Numbered from the stretch's first letter, positions 33,298 to 42,077 are shown. The stretch: 52,375 nt of DNA from Lachnospiraceae bacterium P6B14 (GCA_000687695.1 JHWZ01000016.1:1-52375); one strand, 5' to 3'. Made by a program: numbers and translations. The notes: generated from the letters alone by a model not told the origin.

Positions 33298-34502
33298 TCA
33301 TCCACCTCACATTTTTGCATAAACTCCGTCTCGTCCCAGGACTTTCGGACTGAATGATACCCATCCTTTGTTCGGATATATACTTCGGGTAAATATGATA
33401 TAAAAAGCGGGGAAAGAGTCATTGAATAAGAACCGCAATTCAAAAACTCAATACGATCTCCCTTTATCAATTTCTTCCCTTCAATAACTCCCATACGATC
33501 CATCTCCATACAGGTAAACCCACAGATTTCCTGTATTTCATCATCTTCATCCTGCCGATTTACTCCGATCGCATAGTGGACCGAAGTATCAAAACGTATC
33601 CCATGCATCATCGGATCAATATGAACCAGGCCACCGTCCACTGTGACAAATACTCTATCACCGATTTCCCGTCGATTCTGCACCTCACAAAGATACGAAA
33701 TGGGAGACGCTACTAATGATGCTCCCGGTTCCGCTATCAATCTAATGTCAGCATGTTCACCAAATGCATCCGCTATTGTCCTCGCGTATTCAGAGAATGA
33801 AGGAACCCCTTTCTTATCTCCGAAAAAGCAACCGCCAATATCAAAGTATCTAATCCCAAGATTTAGCTTCTCATTCAGTTCCGATCCCATTTTTGAGATT
33901 TCTCGAAAGATTTCCAAGCTCTTACCTTTAGTACTGTTGTGTCCATGGAGTCCCGCGATACTTACTCTGCCAATCCCTCGGATACACTCTACTGCTTTTT
34001 CAAAATCTCCGTTCTCTACACAAAAACCAAACCGACTTCTTCTATCTGCAACTATAGTTTCATCGGGACAATACTCTTCCAGATTAAAATTAAACCTTAA
34101 CCCTACACTCCATTCACAAGTTGCCTTATCTAAGTTCTCTTCAACAATACGTATATCCTGCCAATTATCAAGATTAACTATGGCTCCGTTATTCAGTGCA
34201 TCTACAATGAGTTCAGGCGACTTAACCGGACCATTTACGATTATCTCACTCTCCTTATATCCCAAATACTTGGCCAAACGATATTCCTGCTCAGATACAA
34301 CCTCAGCAAAGAATCCTTTCTTCTTAAAATGGGTGATAATCCAAGGAAGCGAATTTGTTTTCATGGAGTACCCCGCAATGAAATCCGATCCCCATCCCTC
34401 TTTAAATCCGCTCACCAGATCATCTATGTTTCCATCCAATTTCTCAACATCAACCAAATTACATGGGGTCTTCAAATCGAATAACTCTGTGATATAATCC
34501 AT
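33294..34502 (-). CDS. Fold-type III PLP-dependent decarboxylase (LysA/ODC-like)
   Basis: About 402 residues. The Schiff-base lysine is Lys48 in AGYSMKTNSLP. Other features fit the diaminopimelate/ornithine decarboxylase fold: HGHNST near 186, a FDIGGCFFG glycine loop near 220, an AEPGASLV phosphate loop near 257 and CMEMD near 331, in the place of the active-site Cys/Asp loop. Because of divergence it cannot be assigned to lysine, ornithine or carboxynorspermidine. It overlaps the ATP-grasp gene by four bases. It could supply an amine or a modified amino acid for attachment to the sugar; this is inference. Confidence 0.72.
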   Translation of the reverse strand: MDYITELFDLKTPCNLVDVEKLDGNIDDLVSGFKEGWGSDFIAGYSMKTNSLPWIITHFKKKGFFAEVVSEQEYRLAKYLGYKESEIIVNGPVKSPELIVDALNNGAIVNLDNWQDIRIVEENLDKATCEWSVGLRFNFNLEEYCPDETIVADRRSRFGFCVENGDFEKAVECIRGIGRVSIAGLHGHNSTKGKSLEIFREISKMGSELNEKLNLGIRYFDIGGCFFGDKKGVPSFSEYARTIADAFGEHADIRLIAEPGASLVASPISYLCEVQNRREIGDRVFVTVDGGLVHIDPMMHGIRFDTSVHYAIGVNRQDEDDEIQEICGFTCMEMDRMGVIEGKKLIKGDRIEFLNCGSYSMTLSPLFISYLPEVYIRTKDGYHSVRKSWDETEFMQKCEVDE

Positions 34503-34513
34503 TTCGTTCCCCT

Positions 34514-35578
34514 CTACTCAATCCGTACTCTCTCAGACAGCAACCTCTCCATCCTCTGCATCTGCTCAAACTCTCCCATATCCAAAAATGAGTTCTCACT
34601 TATCGGATACATGCCTATCGACTCACCCTTTTCCATCAATACCTCGATCAAATCCGTCATATGGAAAAAAGTATCCTCCGGAATATATGAAAGCAACTCC
34701 GGATCAAGAACATACATTCCTGTATTGATCAGATTAGAATACGATGGTTTTTCTTCTATAGACCGTACAGAACCATCCTCACCCACATGCAGTATTCCAT
34801 AAGGCATAACGGTCTCCTTTACAGACGATACTATCGTCATACGGTTTTTCGCCGATTTATGTTCCTGTAGTAATTGATCATATTCTGCCAGGATCAACGT
34901 GTCACAGTTTGTCACTATCACCGGTTCATCAAACGAGTCTCCTATCAGGCGAATCCCCCCTGCTGTTCCCAATGGCTTATCCTCATCGATAAAATGAACA
35001 CGATAATCAGGGGAAAGATCATAAAAATATGATCTTATCATCTCCTTTCGATAGTTTACTATCAAATAAAAATCCTCAGCACCATACGATGCAAACCGAT
35101 TCATTATGCGTTCAAGAATAGGCACCTCATCGATAGGAATCAAAGGTTTGGGTAGAATCTTTGTATAAGGATACAGTCTTGTTCCTTCGCCTCCCGCCAT
35201 TATAATGACAGCTGTTTTCTTCAGTGCATCACTGGTTTCTCTCTGTTTCTTTCTGGGGATATATATATCAACTATATGACCTTCATCATCGACAATCGGA
35301 AGAGACGTAATCTTGTTTTTTATCAATACATCGCTTGCGTTATCTCTGTTTTTCTGTTCAACAAATCGAACTCCTGCCTGCATCGCCTGATCAACAGTAG
35401 TCCGCACATCACCGGAGCGAAGAATCCATCTGCGGATATCTCCATCCGAAAGGCTACCTATCAGTCGATCCTCAGAATCAACAATATAAAGAACACCACC
35501 GGCATTCTCATCCAGCCTTTGCATCGCATCAACAATAAGCATATCCTGTTTTGCAATATACTTTGATGTTTTTTTCAT
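34514..35578 (-). CDS. CBS-domain nucleotidyltransferase, PtmE-like
   Basis: About 354 residues. The N-terminal about 115 residues hold two CBS motifs (GGVLYIVDSEDRLIGSLSDGD and TSLPIVDDEGHIVDIYI). The rest is a sugar-1-phosphate nucleotidyltransferase with VIIMAGGEGTRLYPYTKILPKPLIPI near 124, GTAGGIRLI near 211, TNCDTLI near 230 and NTGMYVLDPE near 282. This fusion is the layout of Campylobacter PtmE, which makes the GDP-sugar for legionaminic acid. It stands at the head of the NeuC/NeuA/NeuB group, so a GDP-linked legionaminic acid route is likely. It follows the glycosyltransferase gene by only 3 bases. Confidence 0.83.
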   Translation of the reverse strand: MKKTSKYIAKQDMLIVDAMQRLDENAGGVLYIVDSEDRLIGSLSDGDIRRWILRSGDVRTTVDQAMQAGVRFVEQKNRDNASDVLIKNKITSLPIVDDEGHIVDIYIPRKKQRETSDALKKTAVIIMAGGEGTRLYPYTKILPKPLIPIDEVPILERIMNRFASYGAEDFYLIVNYRKEMIRSYFYDLSPDYRVHFIDEDKPLGTAGGIRLIGDSFDEPVIVTNCDTLILAEYDQLLQEHKSAKNRMTIVSSVKETVMPYGILHVGEDGSVRSIEEKPSYSNLINTGMYVLDPELLSYIPEDTFFHMTDLIEVLMEKGESIGMYPISENSFLDMGEFEQMQRMERLLSERVRIE

Positions 35579-35581
35579 CTC

Positions 35582-37156
35582 TCACGCGCCTTCCTTTGAC
35601 AACATCCTTTTTTCATATTCTTTCATAATCCGTACAAACGCCCCTGATGAATCAAGCATAATATCCGCACGTCGTTTTGCACTCTCTGCCATTTTCTCAT
35701 GGTACTCAGCATCCTCCATATGATGTAGGATCTCTTTTTGCATTGACTCATAATCCGGAACACCAAACTCTTCTCCAGTGTTGACATACACATCACCATA
35801 CGCTATAGTGACAACCGGTACACTCTTGGACATGGCTTCTACACAGGATGTCCCGCCTCCCATTCTCCTGGGATTCACATACAGAAAACAGTGATCCAGA
35901 TAAGCTAGCGGATCCGTTACTGTTCCCGGACAAATTATACGTGAAAACATCTCTCCTGCCCATTTTTCCAATCTGGGTAACAAGTGTTCCACATCCCCAA
36001 GTAATAACAAATACAGCCCCCTCTCCAAACACGGGATGATCATTTTTATATATTTCTCATTTATCTCTGTCGATAGTCTACCTCCTACCGCTACAGCGAT
36101 ATCACCTTCCTGGGGCAATCCGAGTTCCTCACGCCCTTTATCCATCATTTGTTCAGCCAAATGGCTTGTGAACACATCCGAAATAATATGATCCTCAGGC
36201 AATCCCCTATACTTTAGAAATCTCCTATCGTAATCATTGATTGGTCGACCAATCTGCTGATAACTTACGAATGTTCGAGTTAGTTTTGATGGTGCCAAAG
36301 AAATATTCAAAACAGGAACCATAGAATCAAATAGTTCTTCATAGAATCCACCACCTACGACGACAATCTGATACGGCTTGTTCTGTTTTACCAGATCTAC
36401 CATAGCCCTAGCTTCTTCAAATGAAGGCAACCGATTCTCCATCTGTATAAAAGGAATACTCACAGATTCATATTTAACCTCTTCTGCATCCAAGTATTGA
36501 TCCAAGTAGTTCCCACGTCCCAAATTGCGCATCAAAACCAGATGATCCCAGGGGACCGCCGTTCCGGAGTTTATCAAAAGAACATCCTTGCCCATATCCT
36601 CCATCAGTATTTTGCATCGATCAAGAGTCGTTTTGGTCGGTCCATGCTGAATCTTCAAAAGCTGATCCGTTATTACAAGTACAAAATCATAGTTTCTTTC
36701 ACTGGAAGGTATCCATTGCAATTCATCTTCTATCTTCTCACGATATGTAGCTATTATGCGTTTATATACATCATCCAACAAATCTTCAACTCGATCCGTC
36801 AGCTCATACTCAGGATTAGAAAAAAACAGATGTTGAACCTGACTCATCACAAAGTACAATTCCTCTACTGAAAAATCCGAATCCAACACTTCCATCAGAA
36901 GCTTTTCTATGTAGCCGGTATCCGAAGAAAGCATATGAAGCCACGACAAAACAAACACTCGTATTCGTACATCGCTCAGATCACATTTCTCAAAAGCCTG
37001 AAGAATACTGTCCATACCTATCTCGCGTACGTTTGCTTCGATTCCCATCCATTCGGTCACTACCTCTCTCCTAAGCTGTGCCTTTTCATCATCGGATAGC
37101 TTTTCTAAACCTCGAAGCATCTGTAATCCGTTTTCAATCGTTTCCTGAATATGCAT
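35582..37156 (-). CDS. GT-B glycosyltransferase with helical N-terminal domain
   Basis: About 524 residues. Residues of about 1-160 are helical with no clear signature. The GT-B part follows: LVITDQLLKIQHGPTKTTLDR near 160, VVVGGGFYEELFDSMVPVL near 250, VAVGGRLSTEINEKYIKM near 353, and the nucleotide-sugar segment GGGTSCVEAMSKSVPVVTI near 445. This fits a GT4/GT41-like retaining or OGT-like transferase. It is the first gene behind a divergent intergenic region with a plus-strand ORF on the other side. It probably adds a sugar to the flagellin glycan. ATG 37156 has AAAGGGG upstream. Confidence 0.7.
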   Translation of the reverse strand: MHIQETIENGLQMLRGLEKLSDDEKAQLRREVVTEWMGIEANVREIGMDSILQAFEKCDLSDVRIRVFVLSWLHMLSSDTGYIEKLLMEVLDSDFSVEELYFVMSQVQHLFFSNPEYELTDRVEDLLDDVYKRIIATYREKIEDELQWIPSSERNYDFVLVITDQLLKIQHGPTKTTLDRCKILMEDMGKDVLLINSGTAVPWDHLVLMRNLGRGNYLDQYLDAEEVKYESVSIPFIQMENRLPSFEEARAMVDLVKQNKPYQIVVVGGGFYEELFDSMVPVLNISLAPSKLTRTFVSYQQIGRPINDYDRRFLKYRGLPEDHIISDVFTSHLAEQMMDKGREELGLPQEGDIAVAVGGRLSTEINEKYIKMIIPCLERGLYLLLLGDVEHLLPRLEKWAGEMFSRIICPGTVTDPLAYLDHCFLYVNPRRMGGGTSCVEAMSKSVPVVTIAYGDVYVNTGEEFGVPDYESMQKEILHHMEDAEYHEKMAESAKRRADIMLDSSGAFVRIMKEYEKRMLSKEGA

Positions 37157-37311
37157 CTTTTTCCCCTTTAAATTATCATCTATTTTTTGTTATTATTATC
37201 AAATTCTCTTTACAATAAAAAATGAGTGTGTTAATATGTATCTGTTAACTGTTAAAAACTATTAGATATGACACCCTATGAATAAGGTCCCATATCGGAA
37301 TGGTGGAATTC
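37157..37311. promoter_or_regulatory. AT-rich divergent intergenic region
   Basis: This 155-base stretch separates the only divergent pair in the window. On the plus strand, TTGTTA (37187-37192) and TACAAT (37211-37216) with an 18-base spacer could form a weak sigma-A promoter for the plus-strand ORF. On the minus strand, AT-rich -10 like sequences exist, but no convincing pair was found. A CCGATAT-like box near 37295 lacks a matching -35. Confidence 0.35.
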
Positions 37312-37764
37312 ATGATTGATATTCTCTTTCGAGACACACAGGAGGCTATAGCCCTTAACATCAAAAACGCAATTGAGAATAAAGGCAAATATCATGTCCG
37401 TTTAGTCCCCTATCAAAAGGAATCCTTTCCCGGCTATGTTCGTAAAACATCCGCTGTAGACACTCAGCTAATTATATCATTAGAAATGAATGGATTTACT
37501 TCCATCGACAGTGATGCTACACCCTTTTTTAACCATCTTCCTATGAATATTCTGGTAATCATGGACGGTTGGCCGAGTCTTTATGATGAAATCCTAAAAA
37601 AACGACTCAATTATACAATATACTTTTTGCATACCGATCCGAATGCAGTCGCCTATATTAAACACGTATATCCACACATTCACACGGTAGATCTGCTTTC
37701 AGATTCGGAAGCTCTTCATGATTATCTCGACTCTATGGACTGGAGATACCCATATTGTGAATAA
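37312..37764 (+). CDS. Small hypothetical protein, lone plus-strand gene
   Basis: About 150 residues from the ATG at 37312, which follows GGTGGA; an ATG at 37300 is also in frame. It has no signal peptide or membrane helix. The sequence reads like the N-terminal Rossmann half of a GT-B glycosyltransferase (MIDILFRDTQEAIALNIKNA, MNILVIMDGWPSLYD, YTIYFLHTDPNAVAYIKHVY), with FLHTDPNA resembling the DUF3880/CgeB-type. It ends 5 bases from the convergent DUF3880-like gene. It may be a stand-alone regulator-like half domain or a truncated glycosyltransferase. The whole length is open and a ribosome binding site is present, so expression is plausible. Confidence 0.5.
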   Translation: MIDILFRDTQEAIALNIKNAIENKGKYHVRLVPYQKESFPGYVRKTSAVDTQLIISLEMNGFTSIDSDATPFFNHLPMNILVIMDGWPSLYDEILKKRLNYTIYFLHTDPNAVAYIKHVYPHIHTVDLLSDSEALHDYLDSMDWRYPYCE

Positions 37765-37768
37765 TGGG

Positions 37769-38938
37769 TCAAACACTAAACACCGTATCCAACACCTTTT
37801 TTAACTGTATGGAATAGTCGAATCTCTTCACTGCTTCGTGACCGTTTTTCGCAATCTCTTTTCTCTCATCTTCATGTTCCAAATAATACTCACACTTTTC
37901 AACCGCATCCTGTATGCTTTCATAACATACAAAATCAACACCGGGTTCAAAGTTCTCAACCAATTCTTCCTGCCAATTTGATAGGAGAAACCCTCCTGCA
38001 CCCATTATATCAAGCGCTCGAAGAGATATTCCTTTAGGTATCTGTCTGGCCGTGATGTTTAGATTTATTTTACTGACCTTAAACATCTTAAACATATCCT
38101 CATTGTATGAGAGCGGACCTGAGTATACAGCACCTTGGATCTCCGGATACTCCTGATAACTGAAATACTTAACGTGAAACCGACGTCCAAGTTCTGATAA
38201 AATCATTATTCTGTCAGAACGACTGACTTTTTTTGACACCATCCGGCAAAACCACTCACTAAACGTATCAGCGTCACACGGCTGTATTGTCCCATTATTC
38301 TCTAATTCGAGCTGTATTTCCTCAATGATTTTTCCGGAAAGAATCGGTTTGATCAAATCCGCCCCATATATGCACTGCTGCGAACTTACCAAGGCATCCA
38401 AAAAACCAACCTTGTATGCCGACAATGCGGCAGATAGATCTTCAAACAGTGAGTCATACATCGAGCCAAGAAAGGATACCTCATTTCCCAATCTGGCTTC
38501 ATCTGCATCAGTCGGTATAAGGCTTTCCAAACGTGAAATATTGACAGCTAACTGATGATGATAGACATGAGGAAGTCCCATTTGTCTATATTTTTCATAT
38601 TCATTTTTGTCAAATATAAACACGTGACTTGTTGGATACATGGCCCACTGTCTGATATCATAAGCAATTGGACAGTCATAAACCCATGCGATATAAGGTA
38701 CCCCCACTCTATGACAGACCTCCGCAACCAAAGGCCAAAAATTCCATGAAATTACGCCATCATAGGCGCCTTTCCTTAAAACCTTTTCAAAGTTTCTGTC
38801 AAAATATGCATCCTCCTGGATCACATCAAACTGATACATAAACCGGCCTATCTCTACTCCGGATTTTTCCAGTGCCAACTCAAGATCAGTCTGACTAAAT
38901 GACTTCCATTCAAAAGCTAATAGTTTAATGATTGGCAC
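37769..38938 (-). CDS. Glycosyltransferase, CgeB/DUF3880 family
   Basis: About 389 residues. The N-terminal DUF3880 portion starts with IKLLAFEWKSFSQTDLELALE and includes YDGVISWNFWPLVAEVCHRVGVPYIAWVYDCP. The middle reads HVFIFDKNEYEKYRQMGL, HQLAVN and EVSFLGSMYDSL. The C-terminal GT part has IPKGISLRALDIMGAGGFLLSNWQEEL and FVCYESIQDAVEKCEYYLEH, the usual end of CgeB-like transferases. Such enzymes occur around flagellin loci and transfer sugars to surface proteins. It overlaps no neighbour; the preceding GT2-TPR gene ends 4 bases away. Convergent with the plus-strand ORF. Confidence 0.8.
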   Translation of the reverse strand: MPIIKLLAFEWKSFSQTDLELALEKSGVEIGRFMYQFDVIQEDAYFDRNFEKVLRKGAYDGVISWNFWPLVAEVCHRVGVPYIAWVYDCPIAYDIRQWAMYPTSHVFIFDKNEYEKYRQMGLPHVYHHQLAVNISRLESLIPTDADEARLGNEVSFLGSMYDSLFEDLSAALSAYKVGFLDALVSSQQCIYGADLIKPILSGKIIEEIQLELENNGTIQPCDADTFSEWFCRMVSKKVSRSDRIMILSELGRRFHVKYFSYQEYPEIQGAVYSGPLSYNEDMFKMFKVSKINLNITARQIPKGISLRALDIMGAGGFLLSNWQEELVENFEPGVDFVCYESIQDAVEKCEYYLEHEDERKEIAKNGHEAVKRFDYSIQLKKVLDTVFSV

Positions 38939-38942
38939 CTCC

Positions 38943-40058
38943 TTATCGATTTAGGCATCGCAATAAGCCCTGTTTAGCCGGTTCATATTCACCTGCTTTT
39001 TTATACAATTCTATCGCCTTAGAAATATTACCCCTACCTTCCTCAATCACACCGGCATTATAAAAGGCTTTAAACGAATTTGTCCCCACAGAGCTGTCAA
39101 AATCAAGTGTTGTACAACGGATAAACTCTTTTGAAGCCAAATCAAAAAAACCATTATTCATGTGGATCAACCCCATCAAAAACAGATAATCAGCCCGATC
39201 CCGAAGTTCTTCATAAACCGCCTCCAAAGACAGTGCTTTTTCATATTCCTGAAGTTCCAAAAGAGTATACCCATAACCTATAATGAGGTCGCGAACCCAA
39301 AACTGATCCGGATCCAAGTCGCAAGCAAGCGCTTTTTCATAAAAACAAATTGACTTATGAATCCCCTCTGAAACATATATACTCTTAGCCATTTGATACA
39401 GCAACAATGCCGAATCCGGATTTCTCTCAAGTCTTTTCTTAAGTAAAGACACATTCCTGGCGGCCTTTTTTCTTCGGATTTCATCAGCACCGGCATATCC
39501 CACATGCTCAAATAGCAATCCTGTGTCGTATCCACTTACTCTTTCGGTCGCTTCTGATTCCGAGTCAACACCTAATGTTGTCACTTCAACATCAAACACG
39601 CTCCCGCCTATCACCTGTTCATGAACCAATCCCTCAAAATGGAATAACCTTCTATCAAACGAACGAGTACATTCCGTAATTCTTTCCTGAATACTTCCGT
39701 TTTTATCTAGAATATTGTTTTTTATATGTATCTCCCCTACAGCATTTCCATACTTATATACACTGTATAGAAACTGCTCGACATCTCCTTCCAAATAAAA
39801 CTCATCACTATCAACAACTAGCACTTTATCAAAGGATGCTTTTCGAATTGAATAATTACGAGCTGCAGAAAAATCATCAATCCAGGTAAACTCGTACACA
39901 GAATCCGTATACTCCCTCGCCATACGCAGGGTATCGTCCATCGATCCTGTGTCAACTACGACAAGTTCAAATCCAAACGGCTTTAAACTTGCCAAACTCT
40001 TCTGCAAAAGCTCGGATTCATCTCTGGTGATATAGCATACGGAAATCGACTCTGTCAT
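38943..40058 (-). CDS. Family 2 glycosyltransferase with TPR repeats
   Basis: About 371 residues. The N-terminal about 220 residues form a GT2 domain: SVCYITRDESELLQKSLASL, VVVDTGSMDDTLRMA and a DxD-type VVDSDEFY near residue 75. From about residue 205 to the end there are TPR-like helical repeats (NPDSALLLYQMAKSIYVSEG, YEKALACDLDPDQFW, YEKALSLEAVYEELRDRADY, YNAGVIEEGRGNISKAIELYKKAG). This fusion occurs in protein O-glycosyltransferase loci; the TPR may bind the flagellin or an export partner. It is the first gene after the sigma-A promoter at 40111-40139. Confidence 0.82.
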   Translation of the reverse strand: MTESISVCYITRDESELLQKSLASLKPFGFELVVVDTGSMDDTLRMAREYTDSVYEFTWIDDFSAARNYSIRKASFDKVLVVDSDEFYLEGDVEQFLYSVYKYGNAVGEIHIKNNILDKNGSIQERITECTRSFDRRLFHFEGLVHEQVIGGSVFDVEVTTLGVDSESEATERVSGYDTGLLFEHVGYAGADEIRRKKAARNVSLLKKRLERNPDSALLLYQMAKSIYVSEGIHKSICFYEKALACDLDPDQFWVRDLIIGYGYTLLELQEYEKALSLEAVYEELRDRADYLFLMGLIHMNNGFFDLASKEFIRCTTLDFDSSVGTNSFKAFYNAGVIEEGRGNISKAIELYKKAGEYEPAKQGLLRCLNR

Positions 40059-40110
40059 CGCGTTTTCAATACCTCAAAAGAAATAACTTGTTAATCATTC
40101 CCAATTTCAT

Positions 40111-40139
40111 ATTTTACCATAAATCCATCCAATAATCAA
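40111..40139 (-). promoter_or_regulatory. Sigma-A promoter for the GT2-TPR/CgeB pair
   Basis: On the minus strand TTGATT (40134-40139) and TAAAAT (40111-40116) are 17 bases apart. Transcription would start near 40104, giving a leader of about 45 bases. It lies directly behind the GT8 gene, from which no terminator was seen. Confidence 0.68.
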
Positions 40140-40150
40140 CCTCAATGTAT

Positions 40151-41137
40151 TCAGCTCTGTACTCCTCGGATCATATCAAGCAATCTCTGATTCAGCTGGA
40201 TTGCCTCTCCCAGTTTTTGTGTACAGCGTTCTTCATTATCCAGTATTTCACGAATATAATTCTCGGCATCAGTTTGAAAAAATGTCTTTTCAAAAAAGCC
40301 ATCAATTAACTGTTGATAACATGGCGTCATTTTAGCATAATCCCACCATATCATCTCAATAGGATGGTGAAACTTCTTTGTCTCCCATGGTTTATCTCCC
40401 GTAAAATGGATTATATAAGAATTCTCCTTGACATGTTCATAAGAAAACCCTGATTTATGAGCTAAACCTGCAAAACAATCGTATTTTCTAGCATCAGCGT
40501 ATTTGACCTGATCCCAATGAACCCAGTTCAGGATATCCTGATCCGGTGCTGCCATCTCATAATTCCAAACCTCAAAAGCTTCCACATAATTATCAAAACT
40601 GTACTCTTTACGGAGTGATTGGATATTCATAAGAAGAACACCCGAGTTAAAATACTTAAATCCCATCTCAAAATACTTTCCGAGCATTTCAAGTTTTTTG
40701 GGATTATGGTCACGGTATGTATCCACATCTCCACCGGTATTATCGCAAACGATCAGGTTTTTCCCCTCAAAATCCGAATGATAAAAACCACGAATATCCT
40801 TGTTTACAATTATATCCACATCCAAATACAGTATTCTATCTATCTCCTCAGGCAATCGATCCATGAGTAAAAGCCGATAGTACATTTCCACTGACCACAT
40901 TATATTTCTGGGCAATCGATCACTGATAATCTCTGGCTGAATATACAACGGCTCTATCTCTATATCATAATCCTTCAGGCACTCATGTAAAAGATCAAAA
41001 TCTTCTTGTTTTAGTTCATGATGGAGTATTAATGCCCGAATAGATTCTTCAGACGCATTGTTTTCACACAAAGAGGTTAACATAACAACCGTATACAACA
41101 AATACTTTCGATTTAAAGCAGTGGCAACGTTTATCAT
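40151..41137 (-). CDS. Family 8 glycosyltransferase
   Basis: About 328 residues. The metal-binding DxD is DVD at residues 106-108 in ILYLDVDIIVNKDI. FNSGVLLMN is near 163, DQDILN near 199 and IIHFTGDKPW near 243, which are the conserved GT8 marks. Enzymes of this family transfer galactose or glucose with retention. The C-terminal tail (residues 290-328) is helical. It is directly downstream of flagellin copy 1, behind its terminator, with an own ribosome binding site (AAGGAGATAG). It might glucosylate the flagellin glycan; that is inference. Confidence 0.85.
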   Translation of the reverse strand: MINVATALNRKYLLYTVVMLTSLCENNASEESIRALILHHELKQEDFDLLHECLKDYDIEIEPLYIQPEIISDRLPRNIMWSVEMYYRLLLMDRLPEEIDRILYLDVDIIVNKDIRGFYHSDFEGKNLIVCDNTGGDVDTYRDHNPKKLEMLGKYFEMGFKYFNSGVLLMNIQSLRKEYSFDNYVEAFEVWNYEMAAPDQDILNWVHWDQVKYADARKYDCFAGLAHKSGFSYEHVKENSYIIHFTGDKPWETKKFHHPIEMIWWDYAKMTPCYQQLIDGFFEKTFFQTDAENYIREILDNEERCTQKLGEAIQLNQRLLDMIRGVQS

Positions 41138-41167
41138 AGATCTATCTCCTTCATAATTGTTTATGGA

Positions 41168-41197
41168 AAAAGAGAGGCACCATTACAGTGCCTCTCC
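41168..41197 (-). terminator. Rho-independent terminator after flagellin copy 1
   Basis: A perfect 9-bp stem GAGAGGCAC/GTGCCTCTC (41173-41197 on the plus map) with a 7-base loop is followed on the minus strand by TTTTT (41168-41172). It ends the flagellin transcript ahead of the GT8 gene, so that gene is reached mainly by read-through. Confidence 0.85.
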
Positions 41198-41217
41198 ATC
41201 CATTTTTCTTATTATCA

Positions 41218-42036
41218 TCAACCATTAAGCAACGAGAGCACTCCCTGTGTTGACTGATTTGCTGTAGCAAGCATCGATGTTGCTGCCTGCTGAAGGATGT
41301 TCTCCTTTGAGTATCTCGTCATCTCCTCAGCCATATCAGTATCACGAATTCGACTCTCTGCTGCCTGCAGGTTCTCTGCAGTGTTGTCATCCACCTTGAT
41401 CGTATACTCAAGACGGTTCTGCTGAGCACCGAGCTTAGATCTCTTCTCAGATACAGTGTTGATCATACTATCTACAGTACTGATGTACACAGAAATAACT
41501 GATCCTCTTGTGTCCGCCGTAACATCAATAGTCTCCCATGAAGTTTTGGAAATGCTAATCTTGATTCCCTGAGTTGCGTTAGCTCCTACCTGCAGATACT
41601 GACTGGTGTAGGTGCCATCCAACAGGTTCTTCTTGTTGAACTGAGTCGTTGTACTTACACGATTGAACTCTTCTGAAAGCTGATTAATCTCCTCCTGTAT
41701 CTTATCAAAGTCCTTGGATGCTGAATCAAGTACGGCAGAGTTGGCCGCCTGTACTACCAGCTCACGAGTTCTCTGAAGGATCTGATGCTGAACATCGAGT
41801 GCTCCCTCAGCGGTCTGGATAGCCGAGATACCATCCTGTGCGTTATCCGAAGCTCTTGTAAGACCTCTTACCTGTGATCTCATTTTCTCTGAAATTGAAA
41901 GACCTGCTGCGTCATCTGCTGCCTTATTAACTCTGTAGCCTGATGCAAGCTTCTCTGTTGCTTTTGCAACATTACCGCCTACGATTCCTAACTGTCTGTT
42001 TGCGTTCATTGAAGTGATATTGTGCTGTACTACCAT
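41218..42036 (-). CDS. fliC: Flagellin (copy 1)
   Basis: A short flagellin of 272 residues with conserved N-terminal (MVVQHNITSMNANRQLG, GYRVNKAADDAAGLSISEKM) and C-terminal (RIRDTDMAEEMTRYSKENILQQAATSMLA) domains and only a short middle. Lacking the large surface domains, it presents about 20 residues between roughly 161 and 185 as the variable exposed part. It is nearly identical to copy 2: the first 160 residues are the same and only eight substitutions and one extra residue are seen. It has its own sigma-28 promoter and a leader hairpin with GGA in its loop. Serines and threonines in the middle (SKTSWETID) are candidates for glycosylation. Confidence 0.95.
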   Translation of the reverse strand: MVVQHNITSMNANRQLGIVGGNVAKATEKLASGYRVNKAADDAAGLSISEKMRSQVRGLTRASDNAQDGISAIQTAEGALDVQHQILQRTRELVVQAANSAVLDSASKDFDKIQEEINQLSEEFNRVSTTTQFNKKNLLDGTYTSQYLQVGANATQGIKISISKTSWETIDVTADTRGSVISVYISTVDSMINTVSEKRSKLGAQQNRLEYTIKVDDNTAENLQAAESRIRDTDMAEEMTRYSKENILQQAATSMLATANQSTQGVLSLLNG

Positions 42037-42060
42037 AATGATTACCTCTCTTTTCTTTCT

Positions 42061-42077
42061 CTCACAATCCTTGTGAG
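42061..42077 (-). promoter_or_regulatory. CsrA-type GGA hairpin in flagellin copy 1 leader
   Basis: The leader forms a stem CTCACA/TGTGAG with loop AGGAT, so the GGA of a CsrA site is exposed. It is 25 bases upstream of the ATG. The ribosome binding site of this copy (GAGAGGTAA) lacks a GGA, unlike the site in copy 2. Confidence 0.65.

Noticed and set aside
33643-34497. A 284-codon open frame on the plus strand
   Set aside because: It lies wholly antisense to the PLP-decarboxylase gene, is rich in Ser/Pro, has no ribosome binding site and no family resemblance.
37266-37302. A CCGATAT box on the minus strand near 37295 as a sigma-28 promoter
   Set aside because: No TTAAG-like -35 at 15-16 bases; the box alone is not enough.
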